Source: Bacteroidales bacterium
GTDB lineage: Bacteria; Bacteroidota; Bacteroidia; Bacteroidales; VadinHA17
Direction of reading: 5' to 3'
Length of the DNA: 64,000 bases
Assembly: GCA_003141895.1 (NCBI GenBank)
Contig: PLNT01000012.1
Span: 72,914-136,913 of the forward strand
Shown here: positions 16,367-23,587 of the stretch, piece after piece
Layout: each line of letters opens with the position of its first letter
How positions within the stretch are numbered: the first letter of the stretch is position 1
The notes under the pieces: generated by a model
What the model was told of the DNA's origin: nothing
Seen by the model: only the letters and a program-made list of their open reading frames with translations
The model's database searches: none
Translations under genes and position numbers: made by a program

Positions 16367-17935
16367 TTAAAATGGGGATGGGATGTTTAATTTTTGACAA
16401 AAATCTGCAATTGTTACATCAGCCGTTTTCATTTCGATTTCCAGCGTCCTCAACTCACTTGTAACGTTAATAATGTTTATGGTTTCTTCTTCTTCATAGG
16501 TATCTACATATCTTGGTATATTCAGATTATAATCATTTATCCGAACTTCGTCCATCCTTGCAACATAACTGTATTTGTCAATAGTGGTTCGTGTACTATA
16601 CGTAGCAATGATACGTTCAACATCCGCATCACGCAGGTGATTCTGTGTTTTTATCTTCTCGTAATACTGACTGGCATCAATAAAAAGGATATCATCAGGC
16701 TGTTCACGACATTTCTTAAAGACAAGTATGCATGTTGGAATGGTTGTCCCAAAGAATATATTCGCAGGAAGTCCAATAACTGCATCCAGATAGTTTTTTT
16801 CTTCAATCAGGTACTTTCTGATATGTTTCTCCGCACCGCCTCTGAAAAGTACTCCATGAGGCATTACAACAGCCATAACACCATTCTCTGCCAAATTGTA
16901 TAGCATGTGCTGAATAAAAGCAAAGTCAGCCTTGGTTGAAGGGGCAAGTCGCCCGTACTCGCTAAACCTATCATCTGATGTAAACAAAGGACTGGCACTC
17001 CAATTTGCTGAAAAGGGTGGATTCGCCACTACAGCCTCGGCATCCAGTTTGCTATGTTGCGGATGTTCAAGGGTATCTTCCAGCCTTATATCAAATTTTG
17101 TATAGTGTACACCATGAAGTATCATATTCATTCGGCACAAGTTGTAGGTTGTTCTATTTAGTTCCTGTCCATAGAACTTAAGGACATCACATTCCTTACC
17201 CAATCGCAATATAAGCGACCCCGAACCACAGGTGGGGTCATATGCTGATTTTATTCTTGTTTTGCCCAGTGTAACGACTCTCGCCAGAATTTTTGATACC
17301 TGTTGTGGACTATAAAACTCACCCGACTTCTTACCTGCTCCGCTTGCAAATTGTGCAATCAGGTATTCATATGCGTCCCCCAGAATATCAACCTTGGAAT
17401 CTTTCAATTGGAAGTCAATCTTGTCAAGGTGCGACAGTACTTTGGCAATTACTACATTCCTTTGTTCTGCAGTCTTTCCGAGTTTTGTGCTGTTCAAATC
17501 CATGTCCTCAAACAGATGGTCGAAATCTTCCTCACTATCAGTCCCCATCGTACTATTCTGGATGTTAATGAGAATTTTCTGTACGTCCGCTATGATGAAA
17601 TTGCTTTCTTCTTTACCGTTTCCGTTACCACGTTTAGCAACTTGTGTGAACAGTTCCGATGGCAGGAGAAAATACCCCAGTTTTTCCAGTGATTCTTCTC
17701 TGATTGCGTCCAGATACTCCATTCCTTTTTTGGTGCTTTCAGAGATATCCAGATAATTCATCTTGTCTCTCTTCAGGATATCGTTGGCATAAATTTCCAT
17801 TTTCTCCGAGAGATACTTGTAGAAAATAAAACCTAAAATATAGTCACGGAACTCATCCGCATCCATTTTGCCACGCAGTGTGTTGGCAATATTCCACAGT
17901 TGTTGGTTGAGTTGTCGTTTCTGGTCTTCGCTCAT
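16367..17935 (-). CDS. hsdM: Type I restriction-modification DNA methyltransferase subunit M
   Basis: 522 aa, standard HsdM length. An N-terminal helical domain (LNQQLWNIANTLRGKMDADEF) is followed by SGEFYSPQQVSKIL (204-217). SAM motif I is DPTCGSGS (233-240) and catalytic motif IV NPPF (305-308), typical of gamma-class N6-adenine methylases. First gene of the operon hsdM-hsdS-HEPN-hsdR, transcribed leftward from near the right end of the element. Upstream (17936-18045) I see no clean TAnnTTTG promoter. It protects host DNA and forms the modification core. Confidence 0.97.
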   Translation of the reverse strand: MSEDQKRQLNQQLWNIANTLRGKMDADEFRDYILGFIFYKYLSEKMEIYANDILKRDKMNYLDISESTKKGMEYLDAIREESLEKLGYFLLPSELFTQVAKRGNGNGKEESNFIIADVQKILINIQNSTMGTDSEEDFDHLFEDMDLNSTKLGKTAEQRNVVIAKVLSHLDKIDFQLKDSKVDILGDAYEYLIAQFASGAGKKSGEFYSPQQVSKILARVVTLGKTRIKSAYDPTCGSGSLILRLGKECDVLKFYGQELNRTTYNLCRMNMILHGVHYTKFDIRLEDTLEHPQHSKLDAEAVVANPPFSANWSASPLFTSDDRFSEYGRLAPSTKADFAFIQHMLYNLAENGVMAVVMPHGVLFRGGAEKHIRKYLIEEKNYLDAVIGLPANIFFGTTIPTCILVFKKCREQPDDILFIDASQYYEKIKTQNHLRDADVERIIATYSTRTTIDKYSYVARMDEVRINDYNLNIPRYVDTYEEEETINIINVTSELRTLEIEMKTADVTIADFCQKLNIPSPF

Positions 17936-18045
17936 AGGAGGTCTACGTATATTATTGATATTATGTGCGTTGGATTACAAATGTTATTTTTATTACAATT
18001 CACTAAGATAGTAAAGCATCTGGAATTAACGAAAAGATAAAAAAA

Positions 18046-18067
18046 GGGGTACAATTCAGGGGTACAT
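18046..18067 (+). repeat. Right-end direct repeats GGGGTACA(A)T (x2, 13-bp period)
   Basis: GGGGTACAAT at 18046-18055 and GGGGTACAT at 18059-18067, the same motif, spacing and orientation as at the left end (3390-3412). Candidate arm-type sites for integrase or excisionase. Confidence 0.6.
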
Positions 18068-18070
18068 AAA

Positions 18071-18105
18071 AAGTGAAACCCCTTATGTACAATAACATAA
18101 GGGGT
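18071..18105 (-). terminator. Terminator supplied by the element for tRNA-Arg
   Basis: Perfect 11-bp stem: 18078-18088 pairs with 18095-18105 around a 6-base loop. On the minus strand the stem is followed by TTCACTTTTT. It lies 8 bp beyond the tRNA 3' end, replacing the original terminator left at 3269-3303. Confidence 0.7.
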
Positions 18106-18112
18106 CATTTAT

Positions 18113-18125
18113 GTAGCCCCACCAG
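18113..18125. other. attR: tRNA-Arg 3' end recreated by the element
   Basis: 13-bp match to attL at 3313-3325. Together they delimit the integrative element, with the strand-exchange site within these bases. Confidence 0.8.
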
Positions 18126-18185
18126 GAATCGAACCTGAATCTAAGGTTTAGGAAACCTCCATTCTATCCATTGAACTATAGGGCC
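18114..18185 (-). tRNA. tRNA-Arg (anticodon CCT)
   Basis: Minus-strand cloverleaf: acceptor 5' strand GGCCCTA, D-arm GTTCAATGGATAGAAT, anticodon stem GAGGT/ACCTT with loop TTCCTAA (anticodon CCT, reads AGG), and a T-arm with TTCGATT loop and TCAGG/CCTGG stem. The acceptor 3' strand is TGGGGCT plus discriminator A at 18114. CCA is not encoded in this copy. The acceptor stem has two G-U wobbles (1:72 and 6:67). Its 3' 13 bases were supplied by the integrated element, and three broken 5' halves lie upstream. Confidence 0.92.
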
Positions 18186-18207
18186 GTGGCCCTCATCATG
18201 TTCATCT

Positions 18208-18264
18208 GGAAACCTGCATTCCCCCGCTTTAAGGCGGGACAGGTATCCATTGCACAATTGAGCC
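18208..18264 (-). pseudogene. tRNA-Arg 5' half, copy B, with D-loop palindrome
   Basis: Minus strand from 18264: a degenerate tRNA 5' end, then CAATGGATA, a 22-base insert (18222-18243) containing CCCGC/GCGGG, then GAATGCAGGTTTCC, and it stops at the anticodon loop. No 3' half follows. The most degenerate of the three halves. It begins 1 bp after the stop codon of the GIY-YIG gene. Confidence 0.7.
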
Positions 18265-18265
18265 G

Positions 18266-18502
18266 TTATTTATTTTTCAAAAACTCTTTACCACATCCAC
18301 TCTTAAAATACTTCTCTCGTTTCCGTGCTTCCAATCTTGTCTCAACAACTTCATTATATAACAGCGACCAAGGACGGAATCCTTTTGTTGATTTAGTCTT
18401 GCCTTGATTATGTTCCTTCAATCGTTTTTCAAGGTTAACTGTAAATCCAACATATATTCTATTGTCAAAACTACTCTTTATGGCGTATATAATATATGCC
18501 AT
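18266..18502 (-). CDS. GIY-YIG nuclease family protein
   Basis: 78 aa from the ATG at 18502 (MAYIIYAIKSS); a frame extension to 18529 reads into tRNA-half DNA and is unlikely to be used. A single GIY-YIG domain: IIYAIKSS and IYVGFT strands, LEKRLKEHNQGK with the catalytic Arg, and EARKREKYFKSG with the catalytic Glu. This is the short UvrC-N/SLX1-like type common in Bacteroidota. The gene fits exactly between the anticodon-loop end of tRNA half C (17 bp upstream) and the 5' end of half B (1 bp downstream), as if it were the payload of a tRNA-targeting element. No extra DNA-binding domain is seen. Confidence 0.88.
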   Translation of the reverse strand: MAYIIYAIKSSFDNRIYVGFTVNLEKRLKEHNQGKTKSTKGFRPWSLLYNEVVETRLEARKREKYFKSGCGKEFLKNK

Positions 18503-18519
18503 CATTAATATTTTTTTAC

Positions 18520-18572
18520 AAACCTCCATTCCCTGCCTGCCGGCAGGCAGGTATCCATTGAACTATGGGGCC
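18520..18572 (-). pseudogene. tRNA-Arg 5' half, copy C, with D-loop palindrome
   Basis: Minus strand from 18572: GGCCCCATAGTTCAATGGAT, then A, a perfect 20-base palindrome (18532-18551, CCTGCCTGCC and its complement), then GAATGGAGGTTT, ending at the anticodon loop. Its acceptor strand GGCCCCA would pair with the 3' strand of the intact tRNA better than GGCCCTA does. GIY-YIG begins 17 bp further on. Confidence 0.75.
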
Positions 18573-18594
18573 ATGTCCCTCTGTATTTTCAACA

Positions 18595-18651
18595 GGAAAC
18601 CTCCATTCCCCCGCTTTAAGGCGGGACAGGTATCCATTGAACTATAGGGCC
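18595..18651 (-). pseudogene. tRNA-Arg 5' half, copy D, with D-loop palindrome
   Basis: Minus strand from 18651: GGCCCTATAGTTCAATGGAT, then A, a 22-base insert (18609-18630) identical to that of copy B, then GAATGGAGGTTTCC, then about 22 bases of unrelated spacer before copy C. Apart from the insert it matches the intact tRNA 5' half perfectly. Confidence 0.75.
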
Positions 18652-18816
18652 ATTTCAGTCGCAAAAGTATTGTTTTTTTTCAGTTAATCAAACCCTGTGA
18701 TCAATAATGAGCCTTCTGGAAAGCTTTCGACACCTTTCAACTTAACAGGCTATCACTTTGAAGACAACTTTAAGAAAAACATCACTAACTTTAAATCCTA
18801 AGACTAAAAAGTTATT

Positions 18817-19671
18817 ATGGCCCTGAAATTATTTTCAAAGACAATTCATAATTTTGCAGAATCTGTCTGGTCCCATCGTATCCTTAACACGGTTCTGAAA
18901 GGTGTTGCAATTTATATTGCACTAACCTTGGCATTCGGGATACTGTATTTTTTGTTTGACGCATTAGACTTTAAATCGATCCCGGGATCTAAAGCAGTAC
19001 ACTTCCTCGACTATATTTACTTCAGCGCTGTTACATTCTCTACAATAGGATATGGGGATATTATTCCTAAAGCCGGAGCCGGACAAATAATCGTATTTTG
19101 GGAATCATGTTTTGAATTGACTTTTATCCCGGTTTTTGGAGGTTATCTCGCGTATAAATTCCTGCAGAGACCTAATGACATACATCTTACTGACAATTTT
19201 TTTATCCGTTACAGAAATGAACACATTTTTCTTTCTGCAAGAGTAGGCAACAAAGGTAAAAACCTTATTGACTGCACAGCAACTGTTGAGTTAATCCAGG
19301 TCACAAATAACGTAAAACGGACTCTTTTTAAAAGGGAAATCAATAACCCAATGGTAGAATATACCTGGTATCTCGAAATCCGCCTCGATGGGGATGAGAA
19401 TATTCTGGCTCTGCAACAGCTGAAGTCTCTAATGATGAATCCTCATACTTCTCTGATTCGTGTAACTGTTGTAGGATTTGACTCCAAAACAGGCAATCTG
19501 GTTCATCTTTTTAAATATTATACAATGGATAAACTGATGTATGGAGGAATATTCTTAGACGTTTATACCTGGGAAGGCCTGAAACGAACAAGTCCTGACT
19601 GGTCAAATTTTAATAAAGTTGAAAACTTAACAGATTATGAACATCAAAAAATAGAAATATTGCTACAATAA
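18817..19671 (+). CDS. Two-TM potassium channel (KirBac/Ion_trans_2-like)
   Basis: 284 aa. TM1 about 27-48, pore helix plus selectivity filter TIGYGD (76-81), TM2 about 88-112, then a cytoplasmic beta-rich C-terminal domain (about 120-275) of the size and character of an inward-rectifier Kir domain (FLSARVGNKGKNLIDCTATVELI). Two TMs, one filter and a beta C-domain point to a KirBac-type tetrameric K+ channel. No RCK/TrkA nucleotide-binding motif is seen. It stands alone, just outside the tRNA region. Confidence 0.85.
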   Translation: MALKLFSKTIHNFAESVWSHRILNTVLKGVAIYIALTLAFGILYFLFDALDFKSIPGSKAVHFLDYIYFSAVTFSTIGYGDIIPKAGAGQIIVFWESCFELTFIPVFGGYLAYKFLQRPNDIHLTDNFFIRYRNEHIFLSARVGNKGKNLIDCTATVELIQVTNNVKRTLFKREINNPMVEYTWYLEIRLDGDENILALQQLKSLMMNPHTSLIRVTVVGFDSKTGNLVHLFKYYTMDKLMYGGIFLDVYTWEGLKRTSPDWSNFNKVENLTDYEHQKIEILLQ

Positions 19672-19707
19672 GAGATTCCCGATTCATAAAATTATAGGAT
19701 TCATCGT

Positions 19708-20160
19708 TCATTTCAACACCTTCTCAAAACATACACTGTTTTCCACACCTGCATATTGCCCGTAATTGGGAATAGGTTTATAACCGTTCTTTTTGTAAAG
19801 ACCTATAGCATCAGGTTGCCGTTTTCCGGTTTCAAGAATACATCTTGTGCAAGACAATTCACTTGCCCAGTTTTCGAGTTCGATGAGGATCCTGGTTGCG
19901 AATCCTTTGTTTCTTTTGTCAGGCGAAACAAACATTCGCTTTATTTCCATTACATCTTTTCCGAATTCCTTTATCGCGCCGCAACCTAAAGGAATTTCAT
20001 TTTCATAAACCAATACCACATACTTGATTTTATCAATCTTGTTGAATTGAGAATAAAACACATGCTGATCCCCGTCAGCGATTGCCAGTTCTGCATCAAG
20101 TAATTTGACAAGATTTATGAATACAGAATCTTCAGAACTAGTTCTTTTTATTGTTATCAT
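19708..20160 (-). CDS. GNAT family N-acetyltransferase
   Basis: 150 aa from the ATG at 20160 (MITIKRTSSEDSVF). Starts at 20199 or further upstream would overlap or crowd the neighbouring gene and add unconserved residues. The acetyl-CoA site is MEIKRMFVSPDKRNKGFATRIL, with the R/Q-x-x-G-x-A signature as RNKGFA. The C-terminal GLYKKNGYKPI strand is typical of small-molecule/amino-acid GNATs. Substrate unknown. Confidence 0.85.
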   Translation of the reverse strand: MITIKRTSSEDSVFINLVKLLDAELAIADGDQHVFYSQFNKIDKIKYVVLVYENEIPLGCGAIKEFGKDVMEIKRMFVSPDKRNKGFATRILIELENWASELSCTRCILETGKRQPDAIGLYKKNGYKPIPNYGQYAGVENSVCFEKVLK

Positions 20161-20236
20161 TTTATCTAAGAATTTAATTACATCCGAATTAAAATCCATC
20201 CGCGAATGCGGGTACAATAATTTACACCTCTTCCTA

Positions 20237-20971
20237 CTATTGTTTAAGCGCCGCTTTAGTAAATATATAATCAGGAATATTCTGATCAAATTTTACACTT
20301 GTCATTTTGAATTCTGTACCGGCTCCCTCCTTTAAAACGTCTTTATAAACCGCACTCGTGGGAAACCATCTTCCCTGAATTAGTTTGATGCCGGAAAGGG
20401 TTATTCGCTTAAGAAGCTGGCCGCCCTTCGCAAATAACTCTTGTTTCAAGGGAACGAAATGCTCAGCATCAACCCAAATCTTTTGAGAATAGTAAGTTGC
20501 ATCCTCAACTTTTGCAGTTAATTCGAGAATATAAGTATTTCTGCCATCAATTGTCTCATTTCCCGAAACTTTAGCGGTGTATATATCCGTAAGTTTCCGA
20601 TCGTCCATCATATCTTCATATGAAAGATCAGATCCCATTACCGATTGCCGTAACATATTTCCTGAGATTTGAATGATACGATCGGTGGAAGGTGAATAAA
20701 TCCAGAGCTGTTTTTCGAGTTTAAGCATTTTGGTTCCCTGTTCGCGGGCAGGAGATAAATACTCCGTAAAAGATTGCTTTGTGCCAACCGAATAGGATCG
20801 AGCTGTTATGGTTCGACTTGACCGACGTCCATGAATTGTCATCTCGGATTCAAATACCCTGTTTTTTGATGACATGTTCTTATCCACTTTGTCAAGTATT
20901 GAATTGGCATCGGGCTGAGAATAACAAGTTAGACTTATGAATGAGATAGTAAGTAATAATATTTTTTCCAT
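20237..20971 (-). CDS. LolA-like outer membrane lipoprotein-sorting protein
   Basis: 244 aa. Signal peptide MEKILLLTISFISLTCYSQ; the mature protein has the LolA/LolB half-barrel pattern (SEMTIHGRRSSRTITARSY, WIYSPSTDRIIQISG, MMDDRKLTDIYTAKV, YILELTAKV, IWVDAEHFVPLKQELFAKGG). Members of this group occur with FtsX-type permeases and carry lipids or lipoproteins across the periplasm. It is the last gene of a five-gene leftward cluster (24461 to 20237) with an ATPase, two permeases and a beta-barrel. The cargo is unknown. Confidence 0.82.
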   Translation of the reverse strand: MEKILLLTISFISLTCYSQPDANSILDKVDKNMSSKNRVFESEMTIHGRRSSRTITARSYSVGTKQSFTEYLSPAREQGTKMLKLEKQLWIYSPSTDRIIQISGNMLRQSVMGSDLSYEDMMDDRKLTDIYTAKVSGNETIDGRNTYILELTAKVEDATYYSQKIWVDAEHFVPLKQELFAKGGQLLKRITLSGIKLIQGRWFPTSAVYKDVLKEGAGTEFKMTSVKFDQNIPDYIFTKAALKQ

Positions 20972-20989
20972 TTTCCAGAATTTGCATTA

Positions 20990-21145
20990 ATAATTTATTT
21001 GTTTGACCTCGAATGGTCCGGATTGCAACCGAGCAGAAGAGGCACGGATTGCAAATCCGCGCCATCTTCTGTGAGCTCGGCGAAGCCAAATCCGCGCCAT
21101 CCAGGGATTTTTTGCCCTGCGCCCTGTGCCCCATGCCCCACGCCA
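20990..21145. repeat. Intergenic low-complexity/palindromic repeat
   Basis: Short repeated words: GGATTGCAA near 21022 and 21047, AATCCGCGCCATC twice (21054 and 21089 area), and an unusual C-rich run GCCCTGTGCCCCATGCCCC near 21121-21138. More GC-rich than its surroundings and non-coding. It separates the permease gene from the LolA-like gene. Confidence 0.45.
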
Positions 21146-22420
21146 TTATACCTCCAGTTCATGAAACAGCTGTGATGTTCTTCGTTTATAGATGGCAAAT
21201 CCTGCAAGTCCGTTTCCCAGCACAGTTGCGATTAATCCCGGGAAAAAACCAATATAGAATAATCCCGGCGTTACTTCGGCCCTGTAAACAGAAGGAACCA
21301 TCATGCCCACATTCCCGGCTATTTTTGACATATCCAGACCGTGTGATTGCATAAAATAGGATAAACCCAGTCCCAAAGCTGTTCCCACGACAGAACCTAT
21401 GAGACCAATCAAAACTGCCTCGTATATTGTTGTAAAATAAATATGTTTCTTCTCTTCACCCAGGGCAAGGCGGATTCCAAATTCACTATACCTCCGGAGA
21501 CCGCCAAGTAGACCTGTATTCCATAGTACAATTGACATTGCAACTATAAAAATGAAGCTCATGATTGCATTCGCGCTATCGGCAAGCTTCAGATAATCTC
21601 CAAGCCCCTGTTGTTCAACCAGTCTGGACATGACCGGAGAGAATTCATCATCTTTTTTGCTAAACCTGGAATTGAAGGAATTTTCCACCTGTTGTGCCTT
21701 GAGGTCATTGTATATACCATCTTTAAAATAACCAAGTACTTCACTTGCAGCATCGTCCATATCGAGGGCAAGTTGTGCGTCACGGATGTCCATAAAAATT
21801 GAACCGCGATCGAGGATGGAATTGCCGAATTTCAGTGTTCCGCTTACAACAAAGGTTTTAAAGGTCATGCTTCCGTTCATGGTTGATCCGAAAAAGGTCA
21901 GCTTATCACCTGTCGATACCCCGAATCTGGTAGCAAATTCATCGCTTATAAGAGCCTCCCCCTGTTTAGTGGGTATCGATCCTTTAACCAGCGATTTAGG
22001 AATATTCATCCGCTCCACTTCCGTGGTACCGGGTGTAAGAAAATCGATCGCTGTCCCCACTACCTGTCCCTGCCCCCTGGTTTCTCCAACGGAATCAGGG
22101 ACGTCAAGTAAACCGCCGGTGTGTATGCGTTGCACCCATTCCATTTCAGGATAGTCAGCATGGAGTTTTGTCATCAGTTTTTTTACATCAGTCAATGCCA
22201 GGTCATTTGGTATCTGATCGGCAATTTCAGCATAAGCACGTGTAAGGATCTTAACATGACCGGTATTAAATTTCGCGTTCAGTTCTGTGATGTCACCGTA
22301 AACACCTTTCATAAATCCACTCATAAACACTGTCAGAAAGACTCCGAGAGTGACAACGATTACCGGTAACAGACTTCTGCTCCGGTCCCGTAATATTCCT
22401 TTAAACAAAAACTTTATCAT
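21146..22420 (-). CDS. ABC transporter permease (FtsX/MacB/LolE type)
   Basis: 424 aa. N-terminal TM (about 17-38, SRSLLPVIVVTLGVFLTVFM), a large periplasmic MacB_PCD domain (40-270), then three TMs of the FtsX core (IMSFIFIVAMSIVLWNTGLL, the GLRRYSEFGIRLALGEEKKH cytoplasmic loop, and the final pair). Its start overlaps the stop of the next permease by 4 bp (ATGA), indicating translational coupling and a heterodimeric transporter. Together with the LolA-like protein it suggests extraction of lipids or lipoproteins from the inner membrane. Confidence 0.9.
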   Translation of the reverse strand: MIKFLFKGILRDRSRSLLPVIVVTLGVFLTVFMSGFMKGVYGDITELNAKFNTGHVKILTRAYAEIADQIPNDLALTDVKKLMTKLHADYPEMEWVQRIHTGGLLDVPDSVGETRGQGQVVGTAIDFLTPGTTEVERMNIPKSLVKGSIPTKQGEALISDEFATRFGVSTGDKLTFFGSTMNGSMTFKTFVVSGTLKFGNSILDRGSIFMDIRDAQLALDMDDAASEVLGYFKDGIYNDLKAQQVENSFNSRFSKKDDEFSPVMSRLVEQQGLGDYLKLADSANAIMSFIFIVAMSIVLWNTGLLGGLRRYSEFGIRLALGEEKKHIYFTTIYEAVLIGLIGSVVGTALGLGLSYFMQSHGLDMSKIAGNVGMMVPSVYRAEVTPGLFYIGFFPGLIATVLGNGLAGFAIYKRRTSQLFHELEV

Positions 22421-23583
22421 GCTAGTTTCCCTTTCAAAGCGTCAGTTGGTTTCATTTTTGAAATTTTCCGGGCCGGCATATAACTCACTATTGTAGCTGA
22501 TATGATAACAATTATTATAGTTATCAGAATCAGGTTGAAACTATAGTATGGAAAGATTTTCTCTGCAACCGGCAGATCTGTCGTTCGTGCAGCTTTCATT
22601 GAAATGCCCAACTTATCTATCAGCATAAACAATGGGATCCCATAAGCTGCCCCCAGCAGGGTGGCAAGTATACTGTAAGCTGCGCCTTCAACCGTAAAAA
22701 TTCCGACTACCTGAGGCCGCGTCATTCCAAGTGCAATATAAGTGCCGATCTCTTTCTGACGGCGGAAGATTGATAACACCTGAGTGTCGAAAATTGCAAT
22801 CAATGCAATTATCAGAAGGAGACCTTCTATTATTGATCCGCCTGCCTTTTTAGCCTGGATGATCCTGTCAATATCAGACATTAGAAAATCAGAATTTTTT
22901 AAATCCCAGTTTTTGAGATTCCTGGTTTGGAAGCCATTCCCGGCGACAAGAAGAGTTGCCTCGTTTCCCATTCCCATCATCTTTTGCAACACATCAAGAC
23001 GAAGATAGATCTGGCCCTTGTCGACATTAGGAACGTCACATTTGAAAATTGAAGCTATTTCAATCTCACGGGCATCAAAGGTGCCGTTTTTATCGCGCCA
23101 TCTGATAAGTAATTTATCACCCATTTTGAGTTTTGCAGATTCAGCCATTCTCTTACCTATTATTGCATAATCATGGTCATCTGAGGGCTTCAATTTATCA
23201 GAAGGCAGTTTAAGAATGATCTGTTCGGGATCTATTCCTTTCAGAAGAACTCCTTCCATCCTGCCCAATGGATACGCCGTTGCCTGTGCAATGAGAACCG
23301 GCGCAAGGTTTTTATTTTTTACATCGGATAAGATTTCGTCCGACATTACCTGGTGAGCATCATTAATAGTGTAAGCGTCGAGCCGGTCATATCCCGGGTG
23401 CCAGTATTGTCCGTCGCCTATTTCCCAGTTCCGGGTATCGATGCGGCTTTGCCGGTTCCAGCCATCGATCATTCCATTGTAAAACACAATAATAACAAAT
23501 GCGAAAGAAAGGACTGAGACATTGAGCCAGGTTCGCAAACCAGCACCCATCAGGTTTTTAAATGCTAATTTAAATGCTAACAT
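22417..23583 (-). CDS. ABC transporter permease (FtsX type), partner subunit
   Basis: 388 aa, same plan as its neighbour: N-terminal TM (LNVSVLSFAFVIIVFYNGMI), MacB-like periplasmic domain (about 45-250), then FtsX core with IFRRQKEIGTYIALGMTRPQ between TM2 and TM3, and the conserved ending YMPARKISKMKPTDALKGKL. Starts 4 bp after the ATPase stop. The pair forms an asymmetric transporter, as LolC/LolE do. Confidence 0.9.
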   Translation of the reverse strand: MLAFKLAFKNLMGAGLRTWLNVSVLSFAFVIIVFYNGMIDGWNRQSRIDTRNWEIGDGQYWHPGYDRLDAYTINDAHQVMSDEILSDVKNKNLAPVLIAQATAYPLGRMEGVLLKGIDPEQIILKLPSDKLKPSDDHDYAIIGKRMAESAKLKMGDKLLIRWRDKNGTFDAREIEIASIFKCDVPNVDKGQIYLRLDVLQKMMGMGNEATLLVAGNGFQTRNLKNWDLKNSDFLMSDIDRIIQAKKAGGSIIEGLLLIIALIAIFDTQVLSIFRRQKEIGTYIALGMTRPQVVGIFTVEGAAYSILATLLGAAYGIPLFMLIDKLGISMKAARTTDLPVAEKIFPYYSFNLILITIIIVIISATIVSYMPARKISKMKPTDALKGKLA

Positions 23584-23587
23584 GATC

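Larger units (their letters stand above)
3313..18125. mobile_element. Integrative element inserted in tRNA-Arg(CCT), about 14.8 kb
   Basis: Bounded by 13-bp direct repeats (3313-3325 and 18113-18125) made of tRNA-Arg 3' sequence. A tyrosine integrase sits next to the left end, and paired GGGGTACAAT repeats lie just inside both ends. Contents are the integrase, lipoprotein cargo, serine recombinase, XRE regulators, a PolA-like replication-type protein and a type I RM operon with a HEPN gene. No relaxase, type IV secretion, capsid or terminase gene is seen, so it is not a self-transmissible ICE or a full prophage. It may be a defence island or a satellite mobilised in trans. Confidence 0.85.

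Noticed and set aside
3313..18125. Prophage or conjugative element
   Set aside because: No capsid, portal, terminase, tail, relaxase, coupling protein or type IV secretion gene was found in the interval.
18208..18572. Group I intron in the tRNA-Arg anticodon loop
   Set aside because: tRNA-Arg(CCU) introns are known, but here no matching 3' half follows the broken 5' halves, the spacers are only about 20 bp, and no intron core can be recognised.
18462..18647. Plus-strand frame over the tRNA halves containing CLPAGR
   Set aside because: It translates the palindrome and tRNA fragments. The CLPAGR-type peptide is a typical by-product of the CCTGCC palindrome, not a gene.
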